NCBI GenBank assembly: GCA_950106755.1
Contig: CATNNA010000005.1
Span: forward strand, 1,054,001 to 1,118,000
Source: Climacium dendroides
Taxonomy: Eukaryota; Streptophyta; Bryopsida; Hypnales; Climaciaceae
Length of the DNA stretch: 64,000 bases
Direction of reading: 5' to 3'
The notes under the pieces are model-generated. The model was not told the origin of the DNA. It searched no databases and was given only the letters and a program-made list of their open reading frames with translations. Positions 35,755-50,096 of this stretch are shown piece after piece; the stretch's first letter is position 1; each line of letters begins with the position of its first letter. Made by a program: the position numbers and the translations under genes.

Positions 35755-38700
35755 AATCCTAATTATTTTGAACAATTGCAACTTGTGTGTTACGTTTTTG
35801 GACATGCTTGCACGTCAAATCGATATAGTTTATTGGTTTGGGTTTTATTAAATACAGCATGATTTCTAGAGTATTTGTTTTGAAATCCATTTCAAATGAC
35901 GAAGACAGTGGACGAAAGCAATAGGCTGGTTTGTCTTAAAATTAAGTTTTTCCATGAATCCTAATTATTTTGAACAATTGCAACTTGTGTGTTACGTTTC
36001 TGGACATGCTTGCACGTCAAACCGATATAGTTTATTGGTTTGGGTTTTATTAAATACAGCATGATTTCTAGAGTATTTGTTTTGAAATCCATTTCAAATG
36101 TCAAAGACAGTGTAGGAAAGCAATAGGCTGGTTTGTCTTAAAATTAAGTTTCTCCATGAATCCTAATTATTTTGAACAATTGCAACTTGTGTGTTATGTT
36201 TTTGGACATGCTTGCACGTCAAACCGATATAATTTATTGGTTTGGGTTTTATTAAATACAGCATGATTTCTAGAGTATTTGTTTTGAAATCCATTTCAAA
36301 TGAAGAAGACAGTGTAGGAAAGCAATAGGCTGGTTTGTCTTAAAATTAAGTTTTTCCATGAATCCTAATTATTTTGAACAATTGCAACTTGTGTGTTACG
36401 TTTCTGGACATGCTTGCACGTCAAACCGATATAGTTTATTGGTTTGGGTTTTATTAAATACAGCATGATTTCTAGAGTATTTGTTTTGAAATCCATTTCA
36501 AGTGATGAAGACAGTGTACGAAAGCAATAGGCTAGTTTGTCTTAAAATTAAGTTTTTCCATGAATCCTAATTATTTTGAACAATTGCAACTTGTGTGTTA
36601 TGTTTTTGGACATGCTTGCACGTCAAACCGATATAATTTATTGGTTTGAATTTTATTAAATACAGCATGATTTCTAGAGTATTTGTTTTGAAATCCATTT
36701 CAAATGTCAAAGACAGTGTATGAAAGCAATAGGCTGGTTTGTCTTAAAATTAAGTTTTTCCATGAATCCTAATTATTTTGAACAATTGCAACTTGTGTGT
36801 TACGTTTCTGGACATGCTTGCACGTCAAACCGATATAGTTTATTGGTTTGGGTTTTATTAAATACAGCATGATTTCTAGAGTATTTGTTTTGAAATCCAT
36901 TTCAAGTGAAGAAGACAGTGTACGAAAGCAATAGGCTAGTTTGTCTTAAAATTAAGTTTTTCCATGAATCCTAATTATTTTGAACAATTGCAACTTGTGT
37001 GTTACGTTTTTGGACATGCTTGCACGTCAAATCGATATAGTTTATTGGTTTGGGTTTTATTAAATACAGCATGATTTCTAGAGTATTTGTTTTGAAATCC
37101 ATTTCAAATGTCAAAGACAGTGTATGAAAGCAATAGGCTAGTTTGTCTTAAAATTAAGTTTTTCCATGAATCCTAATTATTTTGAACAATTGCAACTTGT
37201 GTGTTATGTTTTTGGACATGCTTGCACGTCAAACCGATATAATTTATTGGTTTGGGTTTTATTAAATACAGCATGATTTCTAGAGTATTTGTTTTGAAAT
37301 CCATTTCAAGTGATGAAGACAGTGTACGAAAGCAATAGGCTAGTTTGTCTTAAAATTAAGTTTTTCCATGAATCCTAATTATTTTGAACAATTGCAACTT
37401 GTGTGTTACGTTTTTGGACATGCTTGCACGTCAAACCGATATAATTTATTGGTTTGGGTTTTATTAAATACAGCATGATTTCTAGAGTATTTGTTTTGAA
37501 ATCCATTTCAAATGTCAAAGACAGTGTATGAAAGCAATAGGCTAGTCTGTCTTAAAATTAAGTTTTTCCATGAATCCTAATTATTTTGAACAATTGCAAC
37601 TTGTGTGTTATGTTCTTGGACATGCTTGCACGTCAACCCAATATAATTTATTGGTTTGGGTTTTATTAAATACAGCATGATTTCTAGAGTATTTGTTTTG
37701 AAATCCATTTCAAACGAAGAAGACAGTGTAGGAAAGCAATAGGCTGGGTTGTCTTAAAATTAAATTTTTCCATGAATCCTAATTATTTTGAACAATTGCA
37801 ACTTGTGTGTTACCGTTTTGGACATGCTTGCACGTCAAACCGATATAATTTATTGGTTTGGGTTTCATTAAATACAGCATGATTTCTAGAGTATTTGTTT
37901 TGAAATCCATTTCAAATGTCAAAGACAGTGTAGGAAAGCAATAGGCTAGTTTGTCTTAAAATTAAGTTTTTCCATGAATCCTAATTATTTTGAACAATTG
38001 CAACTTGTGTGTTACGTTTTTGGACATGCTTGCACGTCAAACCGATATAATTTATTGGTTTGGGTTTTATTAAATACAGCATGATTTCTAGAGTATTTGT
38101 TTTGAAATCCATTTCAAATGAAGAAGACAGTGGACGAAAGCAATAGGCTGGTTTGTCTTAAAATTAAGTTTTTCCATGAATCCTAATTATTTTGAACAAT
38201 TGCAACTTGTGTGTTACGTTTTTGGACATGCTTGCACGTCAAACCGATATAGTTTATTGGTTTGGGTTTTATTAAATACAGCATGATTTCTAGAGTATTT
38301 GTTTTGAAATCCATTTCAAGTGAAGAAGACAGTGTACGAAAGCAATAGGCTAGTTTGTCTTAAAATTAAGTTTTTCCATGAATCCTAATTATTTTGAACA
38401 ATTGCAACTTGTGTGTTACGTTTCTGGACATGCTTGCACGTCAAACCGATATAGTTTATTGGTTTGGGTTTTATTAAATACAGCATGATTTCTAGAGTAT
38501 TTGTTTTGAAATCCATTTCAAGTGAAGAAGACAGTGTACGAAAGCAATAGGCTAGTTTGTCTTAAAATTAAGTTTTTCCATGAATCCTAATTATTTTGAA
38601 CAATTGCAACTTGTGTGTTACGTTTCTGGACATGCTTGCACGTCAAACCGATATAGTTTATTGGTTTGGGTTTTATTAAATACAGCATGATTTCTAGAGT

Positions 38701-38784
38701 ATTTGTTTTGAAATCCATTTCAAATGTCAAAGACAGTGTAGGAAAGCAATAGGCTGGTTTGTCTTAAAATTAAGTTTTTCCATG
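35755..38784. repeat. Mixed stretch of 15 monomers
   Basis: Copies 178-192 carry monomer types of the 14-mer in a shortened order (to about 37774) and then types of the next family. Private changes include gctagtctg in copy 186 and taccgttttgg in copy 188 (37811), which looks like one inserted c and one lost t, or two substitutions. Copies 190-192 are three near-identical monomers in a row, mostly tttctgg with aagtgaagaag. I find no clean HOR period. Confidence 0.7.
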
Positions 38785-41006
38785 AATCCTAATTATTTTG
38801 AACAATTGCAACTTGTGTGTTACGTTTTTGGACATGCTCGCACGTCAAATCGATACAGTTTATTGGTTTGGGTTTTATTAAATACAGCATGATTTCTAGA
38901 GTATTTGTTTTGAAATCCATTTCAAATGTCAAAGACAGTGTATGAAAGCAATAGGCTAGTTTGTCTTAAAATTAAGTTTTTCCATGAATCCTAATTATTT
39001 TGAACAATTGCAACTTGTGTGTTATGTTTTTGGACATGCTTGCACGTCAAACCGATATAATTTATTGGTTTGGGTTTTATTAAATACAGCATGATTTCTA
39101 GAGTATTTGTTTTGAAATCCATTTCAAATGAAGAAGACAGTGTAGGAAAGCAATAGGCTGGTTTGTCTTAAAGTTAAGTTTTTCCATGAATCCTAATTAT
39201 TTTGAACAATTGCAACTTGTGTGTTATGTTCTTGGACATGCTTGCACGTCAAACCGATATAATTTATTGGTTTGGGTTTCATTAAATACAGCATGATTTC
39301 TAGAGTATTTGTTTTGAAATCCATTTCAAATGTCAAAGACAGTGTATGAAAGCAATAGGCTGGTTTGTCTTAAAGTTAAGTTTTTCCATGAATCCTAATT
39401 ATTTTGAACAATTGCAACTTGTGTGTTACGTTTTTGGACATGCTTGCACGTCAAACCGATATAATTTATTGGTTTGGGTTTTATTAAATACAGCATGATT
39501 TCTAGAGTATTTGTTTTGAAATCCATTTCAAATGTCAAAGACAGTGTATGAAAGCAATAGGCTGGGTTGTCTTAAAGTTAAGTTTTTCCATGAATCCTAA
39601 TTATTTTGAACAATTGCAACTTGTGTGTTATGTTCTTGGACATGCTTGCACGTCAAACCGATATAATTTATTGGTTTGGATTTTATTAAATACAGCATGA
39701 TTTCTAGAGTATTTGTTTTGAAATCCATTTCAAATGAAGAAGACAGTGGACGAAAGCAATAGGCTGGTTTGTCTTAAAATTAAGTTTTTCCATGAATCCT
39801 AATTATTTTGAACAATTGCAACTTGTGTGTTACGTTTTTGGACATGCTTGCACGTCAAACCGATATAATTTATTGGTTTGGGTTTTATTAAATACAGCAT
39901 GATTTCTAGAGTATTTGTTTTGAAATCCATTTCAAATGTCAAAGACAGTGTATGAAAGCAATAGGCTAGTTTGTCTTCAAATTAAGTTTTTCCATGAATC
40001 CTAATTATTTTGAACAATTGCAACTTGTGTGTTACGTTTTTGGACATGCTTGCACGTCAAACCGATATAATTTATTGGTTTGGATTTTATTAAATACAGC
40101 ATGATTTCTAGAGTATTTGTTTTGAAATCCATTTCAAACGAAGAAGACAGTGTAGGAAAGCAATAGGCTGGGTTGTCTTAAAATTAAGTTTTTCCATGAA
40201 TCCTAATTATTTTGAACAATTGCAACTTGTGTGTTACGTTTTTGGACATGCTTGCACGTCAAACCGATATAGTTTATTGGTTTGGGTTTTATTAAATACA
40301 GCATGATTTCTAGAGTATTTGTTTTGAAATCCATTTCAAGTGAAGAAGACAGTGTACGAAAGCAATAGGCTGCGTTGTCTTAAAGTTAAGTTTTTCCATG
40401 AATCCTAATTATTTTGAACAATTGCAACTTGTGTGTTATGTTTTTGGACATGCTTGCACGTCAAACCGATATAATTTATTGGTTTGGATTTTATTAAATA
40501 CAGCATGATTTCTAGAGTATTTGTTTTGAAATCCATTTCAAATGTCAAAGACAGTGTATGAAAGCAATAGGCTGGTTTGTCTTAAAATTAAGTTTTTCCA
40601 TGAATCCTAATTATTTTGAACAATTGCAACTTGTGTGTTACGTTTTTGGACATGCTTGCACGTCAAACCGATATAGTTTATTGGTTTGGGTTTTATTAAA
40701 TACAGCATGATTTCTAGAGTATTTGTTTTGAAATCCATTTCAAACGAAGAAGACAGTGTAGGAAAGCAATAGGCTGGGTTGTCTTAAAATTAAGTTTTTC
40801 CATGAATCCTAATTATTTTGAACAATTGCAACTTGTGTGTTACGTTTTTGGACATGCTTGCACGTCAAACCGATATAATTTATTGGTTTGGGTTTTATTA
40901 AATACAGCATGATTTCTAGAGTATTTGTTTTGAAATCCATTTCAAATGAAGAAGACAGTGTAGGAAAGCAATAGGCTGGGTTGTCTTAAAATTAAGTTTT
41001 TCCATG
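38785..41006. repeat. HOR unit of 11 monomers (gctcgc family), copy 1
   Basis: Copies 193-203. The family mark is the first monomer, with gctcgcacg, caaatcg and gatacag (38831). Other marks are gggtttcatt in copy 195, ggatttt in copies 197, 199 and 201, cttcaaatt at 39975, and gctgcg in copy 200. This is the shortest member of the family. It lacks the monomers found as copies 207-209 in the next unit. Confidence 0.83.
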
Positions 41007-43834
41007 AATCCTAATTATTTTGAACAATTGCAACTTGTGTGTTACGTTTTTGGACATGCTCGCACGTCAAATCGATACAGTTTATTGGTTTGGGTTTTAT
41101 TAAATACAGCATGATTTCTAGAGTATTTGTTTTGAAATCCATTTCAAATGTCAAAGACAGTGTATGAAAGCAATAGGCTAGTTTGTCTTAAAATTAAGTT
41201 TTTCCATGAATCCTAATTATTTTGAACAATTGCAACTTGTGTGTTATGTTTTTGGACATGCTTGCACGTCAAACCGATATAATTTATTGGTTTGGGTTTT
41301 ATTAAATACAGCATGATTTCTAGAGTATTTGTTCTGAAATCCATTTCAAATGTCAAAGACAGTGTAGGAAAGCAATAGGCTGGTTTGTCTTAAAGTTAAG
41401 TTTTTCCATGAATCCTAATTATTTTGAACAATTGCAACTTGTGTGTTATGTTCTTGGACATGCTTGCACGTCAAACCGATATAATTTATTGGTTTGGGTT
41501 TCATTAAATACAGCATGATTTCTAGAGTATTTGTTTTGAAATCCATTTCAAATGTCAAAGACAGTGTATGAAAGCAATAGGCTGGTTTGTCTTAAAGTTA
41601 AGTTTTTCCATGAATCCTAATTATTTTGAACAATTGCAACTTGTGTGTTACGTTTTTGGACATGCTTGCACGTCAAACCGATATAATTTATTGGTTTGGG
41701 TTTTATTAAATACAGCATGATTTCTAGAGTATTTGTTTTGAAATCCATTTCAAATGAAGAAGACAGTGGGCGAAAGCAATAGGCTGGTTTGTCTTAAAGT
41801 TAAGTTTTTCCATGAATCCTAATTATTTTGAACAATTGCAACTTGTGTGTTATGTTCTTGGACATGCTTGCACGTCAAACCGATATAATTTATTGGTTTG
41901 GGTTTCATTAAATACAGCATGATTTCTAGAGTATTTGTTTTGAAATCCATTTCAAATGTCAAAGACAGTGTATGAAAGCAATAGGCTGGTTTGTCTTAAA
42001 GTTAAGTTTTTCCATGAATCCTAATTATTTTGAACAATTGCAACTTGTGTGTTACGTTTTTGGACATGCTTGCACGTCAAACCGATATAATTTATTGGTT
42101 TGGGTTTCATTAAATACAGCATGATTTCTAGAGTATTTGTTTTGAAATCCATTTCAAATGTCAAAGACAGTGTATGAAAGCAATAGGCTGGTTTGTCTTA
42201 AAGTTAAGTTTTTCCATGAATCCTAATTATTTTGAACAATTGCAACTTGTGTGTTACGTTTTTGGACATGCTTGCACGTCAAACCGATATAATTTATTGG
42301 TTTGGGTTTTATTAAATACAGCATGATTTCTAGAGTATTTGTTTTGAAATCCATTTCAAATGTCAAAGACAGTGTATGAAAGCAATAGGCTGGGTTGTCT
42401 TAAAGTTAAGTTTTTCCATGAATCCTAATTATTTTGAACAATTGCAACTTGTGTGTTATGTTCTTGGACATGCTTGCACGTCAAACCGATATAATTTATT
42501 GGTTTGGATTTTATTAAATACAGCATGATTTCTAGAGTATTTGTTTTGAAATCCATTTCAAATGAAGAAGACAGTGGACGAAAGCAATAGGCTGGTTTGT
42601 CTTAAAATTAAGTTTTTCCATGAATCCTAATTATTTTGAACAATTGCAACTTGTGTGTTACGTTTTTGGACATGCTTGCACGTCAAACCGATATAATTTA
42701 TTGGTTTGGGTTTTATTAAATACAGCATGATTTCTAGAGTATTTGTTTTGAAATCCATTTCAAATGTCAAAGACAGTGTATGAAAGCAATAGGCTAGTTT
42801 GTCTTCAAATTAAGTTTTTCCATGAATCCTAATTATTTTGAACAATTGCAACTTGTGTGTTACGTTTTTGGACATGCTTGCACGTCAAACCGATATAATT
42901 TATTGGTTTGGATTTTATTAAATACAGCATGATTTCTAGAGTATTTGTTTTGAAATCCATTTCAAACGAAGAAGACAGTGTAGGAAAGCAATAGGCTGGG
43001 TTGTCTTAAAATTAAGTTTTTCCATGAATCCTAATTATTTTGAACAATTGCAACTTGTGTGTTACGTTTTTGGACATGCTTGCACGTCAAACCGATATAG
43101 TTTATTGGTTTGGGTTTTATTAAATACAGCATGATTTCTAGAGTATTTGTTTTGAAATCCATTTCAAGTGAAGAAGACAGTGTACGAAAGCAATAGGCTG
43201 CGTTGTCTTAAAGTTAAGTTTTTCCATGAATCCTAATTATTTTGAACAATTGCAACTTGTGTGTTATGTTTTTGGACATGCTTGCACGTCAAACCGATAT
43301 AATTTATTGGTTTGGATTTTATTAAATACAGCATGATTTCTAGAGTATTTGTTTTGAAATCCATTTCAAATGTCAAAGACAGTGTATGAAAGCAATAGGC
43401 TGGTTTGTCTTAAAATTAAGTTTTTCCATGAATCCTAATTATTTTGAACAATTGCAACTTGTGTGTTACGTTTTTGGACATGCTTGCACGTCAAACCGAT
43501 ATAGTTTATTGGTTTGGGTTTTATTAAATACAGCATGATTTCTAGAGTATTTGTTTTGAAATCCATTTCAAACGAAGAAGACAGTGTAGGAAAGCAATAG
43601 GCTGGGTTGTCTTAAAATTAAGTTTTTCCATGAATCCTAATTATTTTGAACAATTGCAACTTGTGTGTTACGTTTTTGGACATGCTTGCACGTCAAACCG
43701 ATATAATTTATTGGTTTGGGTTTTATTAAATACAGCATGATTTCTAGAGTATTTGTTTTGAAATCCATTTCAAATGAAGAAGACAGTGTAGGAAAGCAAT
43801 AGGCTGGGTTGTCTTAAAATTAAGTTTTTCCATG
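41007..43834. repeat. HOR unit of 14 monomers (gctcgc family), copy 2
   Basis: Copies 204-217, starting with gctcgcacg at 41053. It follows copy 1 but has three more monomers (207-209), including one with gtgggcg (41613-41814). The first-half change gttctgaaat in copy 205 (near 41335) is private and lies in the otherwise invariant core. Despite having the same number of monomers, this unit is unrelated in order to the 14-mer at 17373-25856. Confidence 0.83.
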
Positions 43835-46800
43835 AATCCTAATTATTTTGAACAATTGCAACTTGTGTGTTACGTTTTTGGACATGCTCGCACGTCAAAT
43901 CGATACAGTTTATTGGTTTGGGTTTTATTAAATACAGCATGATTTCTAGAGTATTTGTTTTGAAATCCATTTCAAATGTCAAAGACAGTGTATGAAAGCA
44001 ATAGGCTAGTTTGTCTTAAAATTAAGTTTTTCCATGAATCCTAATTATTTTGAACAATTGCAACTTGTGTGTTATGTTTTTGGACATGCTTGCACGTCAA
44101 ACCGATATAATTTATTGGTTTGGGTTTTATTAAATACAGCATGATTTCTAGAGTATTTGTTTTGAAATCCATTTCAAATGTCAAAGACAGTGTAGGAAAG
44201 CAATAGGCTGGTTTGTCTTAAAGTTAAGTTTTTCCATGAATCCTAATTATTTTGAACAATTGCAACTTGTGTGTTATGTTCTTGGACATGCTTGCACGTC
44301 AAACCGATATAATTTATTGGTTTGGGTTTCATTAAATACAGCATGATTTCTAGAGTATTTGTTTTGAAATCCATTTCAAATGTCAAAGACAGTGTATGAA
44401 AGCAATAGGCTGGTTTGTCTTAAAGTTAAGTTTTTCCATGAATCCTAATTATTTTGAACAATTGCAACTTGTGTGTTACGTTTTTGGACATGCTTGCACG
44501 TCAAACCGATATAATTTATTGGTTTGGGTTTTATTAAATACAGCATGATTTCTAGAGTATTTGTTTTGAAATCCATTTCAAATGAAGAAGACAGTGGGCG
44601 AAAGCAATAGGCTGGTTTGTCTTAAAGTTAAGTTTTTCCATGAATCCTAATTATTTTGAACAATTGCAACTTGTGTGTTATGTTCTTGGACATGCTTGCA
44701 CGTCAAACCGATATAATTTATTGGTTTGGGTTTCATTAAATACAGCATGATTTCTAGAGTATTTGTTTTGAAATCCATTTCAAATGTCAAAGACAGTGTA
44801 TGAAAGCAATAGGCTGGTTTGTCTTAAAGTTAAGTTTTTCCATGAATCCTAATTATTTTGAACAATTGCAACTTGTGTGTTACGTTTTTGGACATGCTTG
44901 CACGTCAAACCGATATAATTTATTGGTTTGGGTTTTATTAAATACAGCATGATTTCTAGAGTATTTGTTTTGAAATCCATTTCAAATGAAGAAGACAGTG
45001 GACGAAAGCAATAGGCTGGTTTGTCTTAAAGTTAAGTTTTTCCATGAATCCTAATTATTTTGAACAATTGCAACTTGTGTGTTATGTTCTTGGACATGCT
45101 TGCACGTCAAACCGATATAATTTATTGGTTTGGGTTTCATTAAATACAGCATGATTTCTAGAGTATTTGTTTTGAAATCCATTTCAAATGTCAAAGACAG
45201 TGTAGGAAAGCAATAGGCTGGGTTGTCTTAAAGTTAAGTTTTTCCATGAATCCTAATTATTTTGAACAATTGCAACTTGTGTGTTACGTTTTTGGACATG
45301 CTTGCACGTCAAACCGATATAATTTATTGGTTTGGGTTTTATTAAATACAGCATGATTTCTAGAGTATTTGTTTTGAAATCCATTTCAAATGTCAAAGAC
45401 AGTGTAGGAAAGCAATAGGCTGGTTTGTCTTAAAGTTAAGTTTTTCCATGAATCCTAATTATTTTGAACAATTGCAACTTGTGTGTTATGTTCTTGGACA
45501 TGCTTGCACGTCAAACCGATATAATTTATTGGTTTGGGTTTCATTAAATACAGCATGATTTCTAGAGTATTTGTTTTGAAATCCATTTCAAATGAAGAAG
45601 ACAGTGGACGAAAGCAATAGGCTGGTTTGTCTTAAAATTAAGTTTTTCCATGAATCCTAATTATTTTGAACAATTGCAACTTGTGTGTTACGTTTTTGGA
45701 CATGCTTGCACGTCAAACCGATATAATTTATTGGTTTGGGTTTTATTAAATACAGCATGATTTCTAGAGTATTTGTTTTGAAATCCATTTCAAATGTCAA
45801 AGACAGTGTATGAAAGCAATAGGCTAGTTTGTCTTCAAATTAAGTTTTTCCATGAATCCTAATTATTTTGAACAATTGCAACTTGTGTGTTACGTTTTTG
45901 GACATGCTTGCACGTCAAACCGATATAATTTATTGGTTTGGATTTTATTAAATACAGCATGATTTCTAGAGTATTTGTTTTGAAATCCATTTCAAACGAA
46001 GAAGACAGTGTAGGAAAGCAATAGGCTAGTTTGTCTTCAAATTAAGTTTTTCCATGAATCCTAATTATTTTGAACAATTGCAACTTGTGTGTTACGTTTT
46101 TGGACATGCTTGCACGTCAAACCGATATAATTTATTGGTTTGGATTTTATTAAATACAGCATGATTTCTAGAGTATTTGTTTTGAAATCCATTTCAAATG
46201 TCAAAGACAGTGTATGAAAGCAATAGGCTAGTTTGTCTTCAAATTAAGTTTTTCCATGAATCCTAATTATTTTGAACAATTGCAACTTGTGTGTTACGTT
46301 TTTGGACATGCTTGCACGTCAAACCGATATAATTTATTGGTTTGGATTTTATTAAATACAGCATGATTTCTAGAGTATTTGTTTTGAAATCCATTTCAAA
46401 CGAAGAAGACAGTGTAGGAAAGCAATAGGCTGGGTTGTCTTAAAATTAAGTTTTTCCATGAATCCTAATTATTTTGAACAATTGCAACTTGTGTGTTACG
46501 TTTTTGGACATGCTTGCACGTCAAACCGATATAGTTTATTGGTTTGGGTTTTATTAAATACAGCATGATTTCTAGAGTATTTGTTTTGAAATCCATTTCA
46601 AGTGAAGAAGACAGTGTACGAAAGCAATAGGCTGCGTTGTCTTAAAGTTAAGTTTTTCCATGAATCCTAATTATTTTGAACAATTGCAACTTGTGTGTTA
46701 TGTTTTTGGACATGCTTGCACGTCAAACCGATATAATTTATTGGTTTGGATTTTATTAAATACAGCATGATTTCTAGAGTATTTGTTTTGAAATCCATTT

Positions 46801-47268
46801 CAAATGTCAAAGACAGTGTATGAAAGCAATAGGCTGGTTTGTCTTAAAATTAAGTTTTTCCATGAATCCTAATTATTTTGAACAATTGCAACTTGTGTGT
46901 TACGTTTTTGGACATGCTTGCACGTCAAACCGATATAGTTTATTGGTTTGGGTTTTATTAAATACAGCATGATTTCTAGAGTATTTGTTTTGAAATCCAT
47001 TTCAAACGAAGAAGACAGTGTAGGAAAGCAATAGGCTGGGTTGTCTTAAAATTAAGTTTTTCCATGAATCCTAATTATTTTGAACAATTGCAACTTGTGT
47101 GTTACGTTTTTGGACATGCTTGCACGTCAAACCGATATAATTTATTGGTTTGGGTTTTATTAAATACAGCATGATTTCTAGAGTATTTGTTTTGAAATCC
47201 ATTTCAAATGAAGAAGACAGTGTAGGAAAGCAATAGGCTGGGTTGTCTTAAAATTAAGTTTTTCCATG
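43835..47268. repeat. HOR unit of 17 monomers (gctcgc family), copy 3
   Basis: Copies 218-234, starting with gctcgcacg at 43881. The gtgggcg monomer recurs (44441). The unit has one more monomer than copy 2 before the cttcaaatt mark, and cttcaaatt occurs in three successive monomers (near 45835, 46035 and 46237) instead of one. That indicates a tandem duplication of two monomers (228-229). Three aaacgaag monomers are present (228, 230, 233). Confidence 0.83.
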
Positions 47269-50096
47269 AATCCTAATTATTTTGAACAATTGCAACTTGT
47301 GTGTTACGTTTTTGGACATGCTCGCACGTCAAATCGATACAGTTTATTGGTTTGGGTTTTATTAAATACAGCATGATTTCTAGAGTATTTGTTTTGAAAT
47401 CCATTTCAAATGTCAAAGACAGTGTATGAAAGCAATAGGCTAGTTTGTCTTAAAATTAAGTTTTTCCATGAATCCTAATTATTTTGAACAATTGCAACTT
47501 GTGTGTTATGTTTTTGGACATGCTTGCACGTCAAACCGATATAATTTATTGGTTTGGGTTTTATTAAATACAGCATGATTTCTAGAGTATTTGTTTTGAA
47601 ATCCATTTCAAATGTCAAAGACAGTGTAGGAAAGCAATAGGCTGGTTTGTCTTAAAGTTAAGTTTTTCCATGAATCCTAATTATTTTGAACAATTGCAAC
47701 TTGTGTGTTATGTTCTTGGACATGCTTGCACGTCAAACCGATATAATTTATTGGTTTGGGTTTCATTAAATACAGCATGATTTCTAGAGTATTTGTTTTG
47801 AAATCCATTTCAAATGTCAAAGACAGTGTATGAAAGCAATAGGCTGGTTTGTCTTAAAGTTAAGTTTTTCCATGAATCCTAATTATTTTGAACAATTGCA
47901 ACTTGTGTGTTACGTTTTTGGACATGCTTGCACGTCAAACCGATATAATTTATTGGTTTGGGTTTTATTAAATACAGCATGATTTCTAGAGTATTTGTTT
48001 TGAAATCCATTTCAAATGAAGAAGACAGTGGGCGAAAGCAATAGGCTGGTTTGTCTTAAAGTTAAGTTTTTCCATGAATCCTAATTATTTTGAACAATTG
48101 CAACTTGTGTGTTATGTTCTTGGACATGCTTGCACGTCAAACCGATATAATTTATTGGTTTGGGTTTCATTAAATACAGCATGATTTCTAGAGTATTTGT
48201 TTTGAAATCCATTTCAAATGTCAAAGACAGTGTATGAAAGCAATAGGCTGGTTTGTCTTAAAGTTAAGTTTTTCCATGAATCCTAATTATTTTGAACAAT
48301 TGCAACTTGTGTGTTACGTTTTTGGACATGCTTGCACGTCAAACCGATATAATTTATTGGTTTGGGTTTTATTAAATACAGCATGATTTCTAGAGTATTT
48401 GTTTTGAAATCCATTTCAAATGAAGAAGACAGTGGACGAAAGCAATAGGCTGGTTTGTCTTAAAGTTAAGTTTTTCCATGAATCCTAATTATTTTGAACA
48501 ATTGCAACTTGTGTGTTATGTTCTTGGACATGCTTGCACGTCAAACCGATATAATTTATTGGTTTGGGTTTCATTAAATACAGCATGATTTCTAGAGTAT
48601 TTGTTTTGAAATCCATTTCAAATGTCAAAGACAGTGTAGGAAAGCAATAGGCTGGGTTGTCTTAAAGTTAAGTTTTTCCATGAATCCTAATTATTTTGAA
48701 CAATTGCAACTTGTGTGTTACGTTTTTGGACATGCTTGCACGTCAAACCGATATAATTTATTGGTTTGGGTTTTATTAAATACAGCATGATTTCTAGAGT
48801 ATTTGTTTTGAAATCCATTTCAAATGTCAAAGACAGTGTAGGAAAGCAATAGGCTGGTTTGTCTTAAAGTTAAGTTTTTCCATGAATCCTAATTATTTTG
48901 AACAATTGCAACTTGTGTGTTATGTTCTTGGACATGCTTGCACGTCAAACCGATATAATTTATTGGTTTGGGTTTCATTAAATACAGCATGATTTCTAGA
49001 GTATTTGTTTTGAAATCCATTTCAAATGAAGAAGACAGTGGACGAAAGCAATAGGCTGGTTTGTCTTAAAATTAAGTTTTTCCATGAATCCTAATTATTT
49101 TGAACAATTGCAACTTGTGTGTTACGTTTTTGGACATGCTTGCACGTCAAACCGATATAATTTATTGGTTTGGGTTTTATTAAATACAGCATGATTTCTA
49201 GAGTATTTGTTTTGAAATCCATTTCAAATGTCAAAGACAGTGTATGAAAGCAATAGGCTAGTTTGTCTTCAAATTAAGTTTTTCCATGAATCCTAATTAT
49301 TTTGAACAATTGCAACTTGTGTGTTACGTTTTTGGACATGCTTGCACGTCAAACCGATATAATTTATTGGTTTGGATTTTATTAAATACAGCATGATTTC
49401 TAGAGTATTTGTTTTGAAATCCATTTCAAACGAAGAAGACAGTGTAGGAAAGCAATAGGCTGGGTTGTCTTAAAATTAAGTTTTTCCATGAATCCTAATT
49501 ATTTTGAACAATTGCAACTTGTGTGTTACGTTTCTGGACATGCTTGCACGTCAAACCGATATAGTTTATTGGTTTGGGTTTTATTAAATACAGCATGATT
49601 TCTAGAGTATTTGTTTTGAAATCCATTTCAAGTGAAGAAGACAGTGTACGAAAGCAATAGGCTGCGTTGTCTTAAAGTTAAGTTTTTCCATGAATCCTAA
49701 TTATTTTGAACAATTGCAACTTGTGTGTTATGTTTTTGGACATGCTTGCACGTCAAACCGATATAATTTATTGGTTTGGATTTTATTAAATACAGCATGA
49801 TTTCTAGAGTATTTGTTTTGAAATCCATTTCAAATGTCAAAGACAGTGTATGAAAGCAATAGGCTGGTTTGTCTTAAAATTAAGTTTTTCCATGAATCCT
49901 AATTATTTTGAACAATTGCAACTTGTGTGTTACGTTTTTGGACATGCTTGCACGTCAAACCGATATAATTTATTGGTTTGGGTTTTATTAAATACAGCAT
50001 GATTTCTAGAGTATTTGTTTTGAAATCCATTTCAAACGAAGAAGACAGTGTAGGAAAGCAATAGGCTGGGTTGTCTTAAAATTAAGTTTTTCCATG
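47269..50096. repeat. HOR unit of 14 monomers (gctcgc family), copy 4
   Basis: Copies 235-248, starting with gctcgcacg at 47315. Copies 235-244 reproduce 218-227 of the 17-mer, including gtgggcg near 48029. Only one cttcaaatt monomer follows (near 49267), and the final tgaagaag/gctggg monomer is missing, so the unit ends early. The next monomer (50097) already belongs to the following pattern and carries a private gattttta change. Confidence 0.8.
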
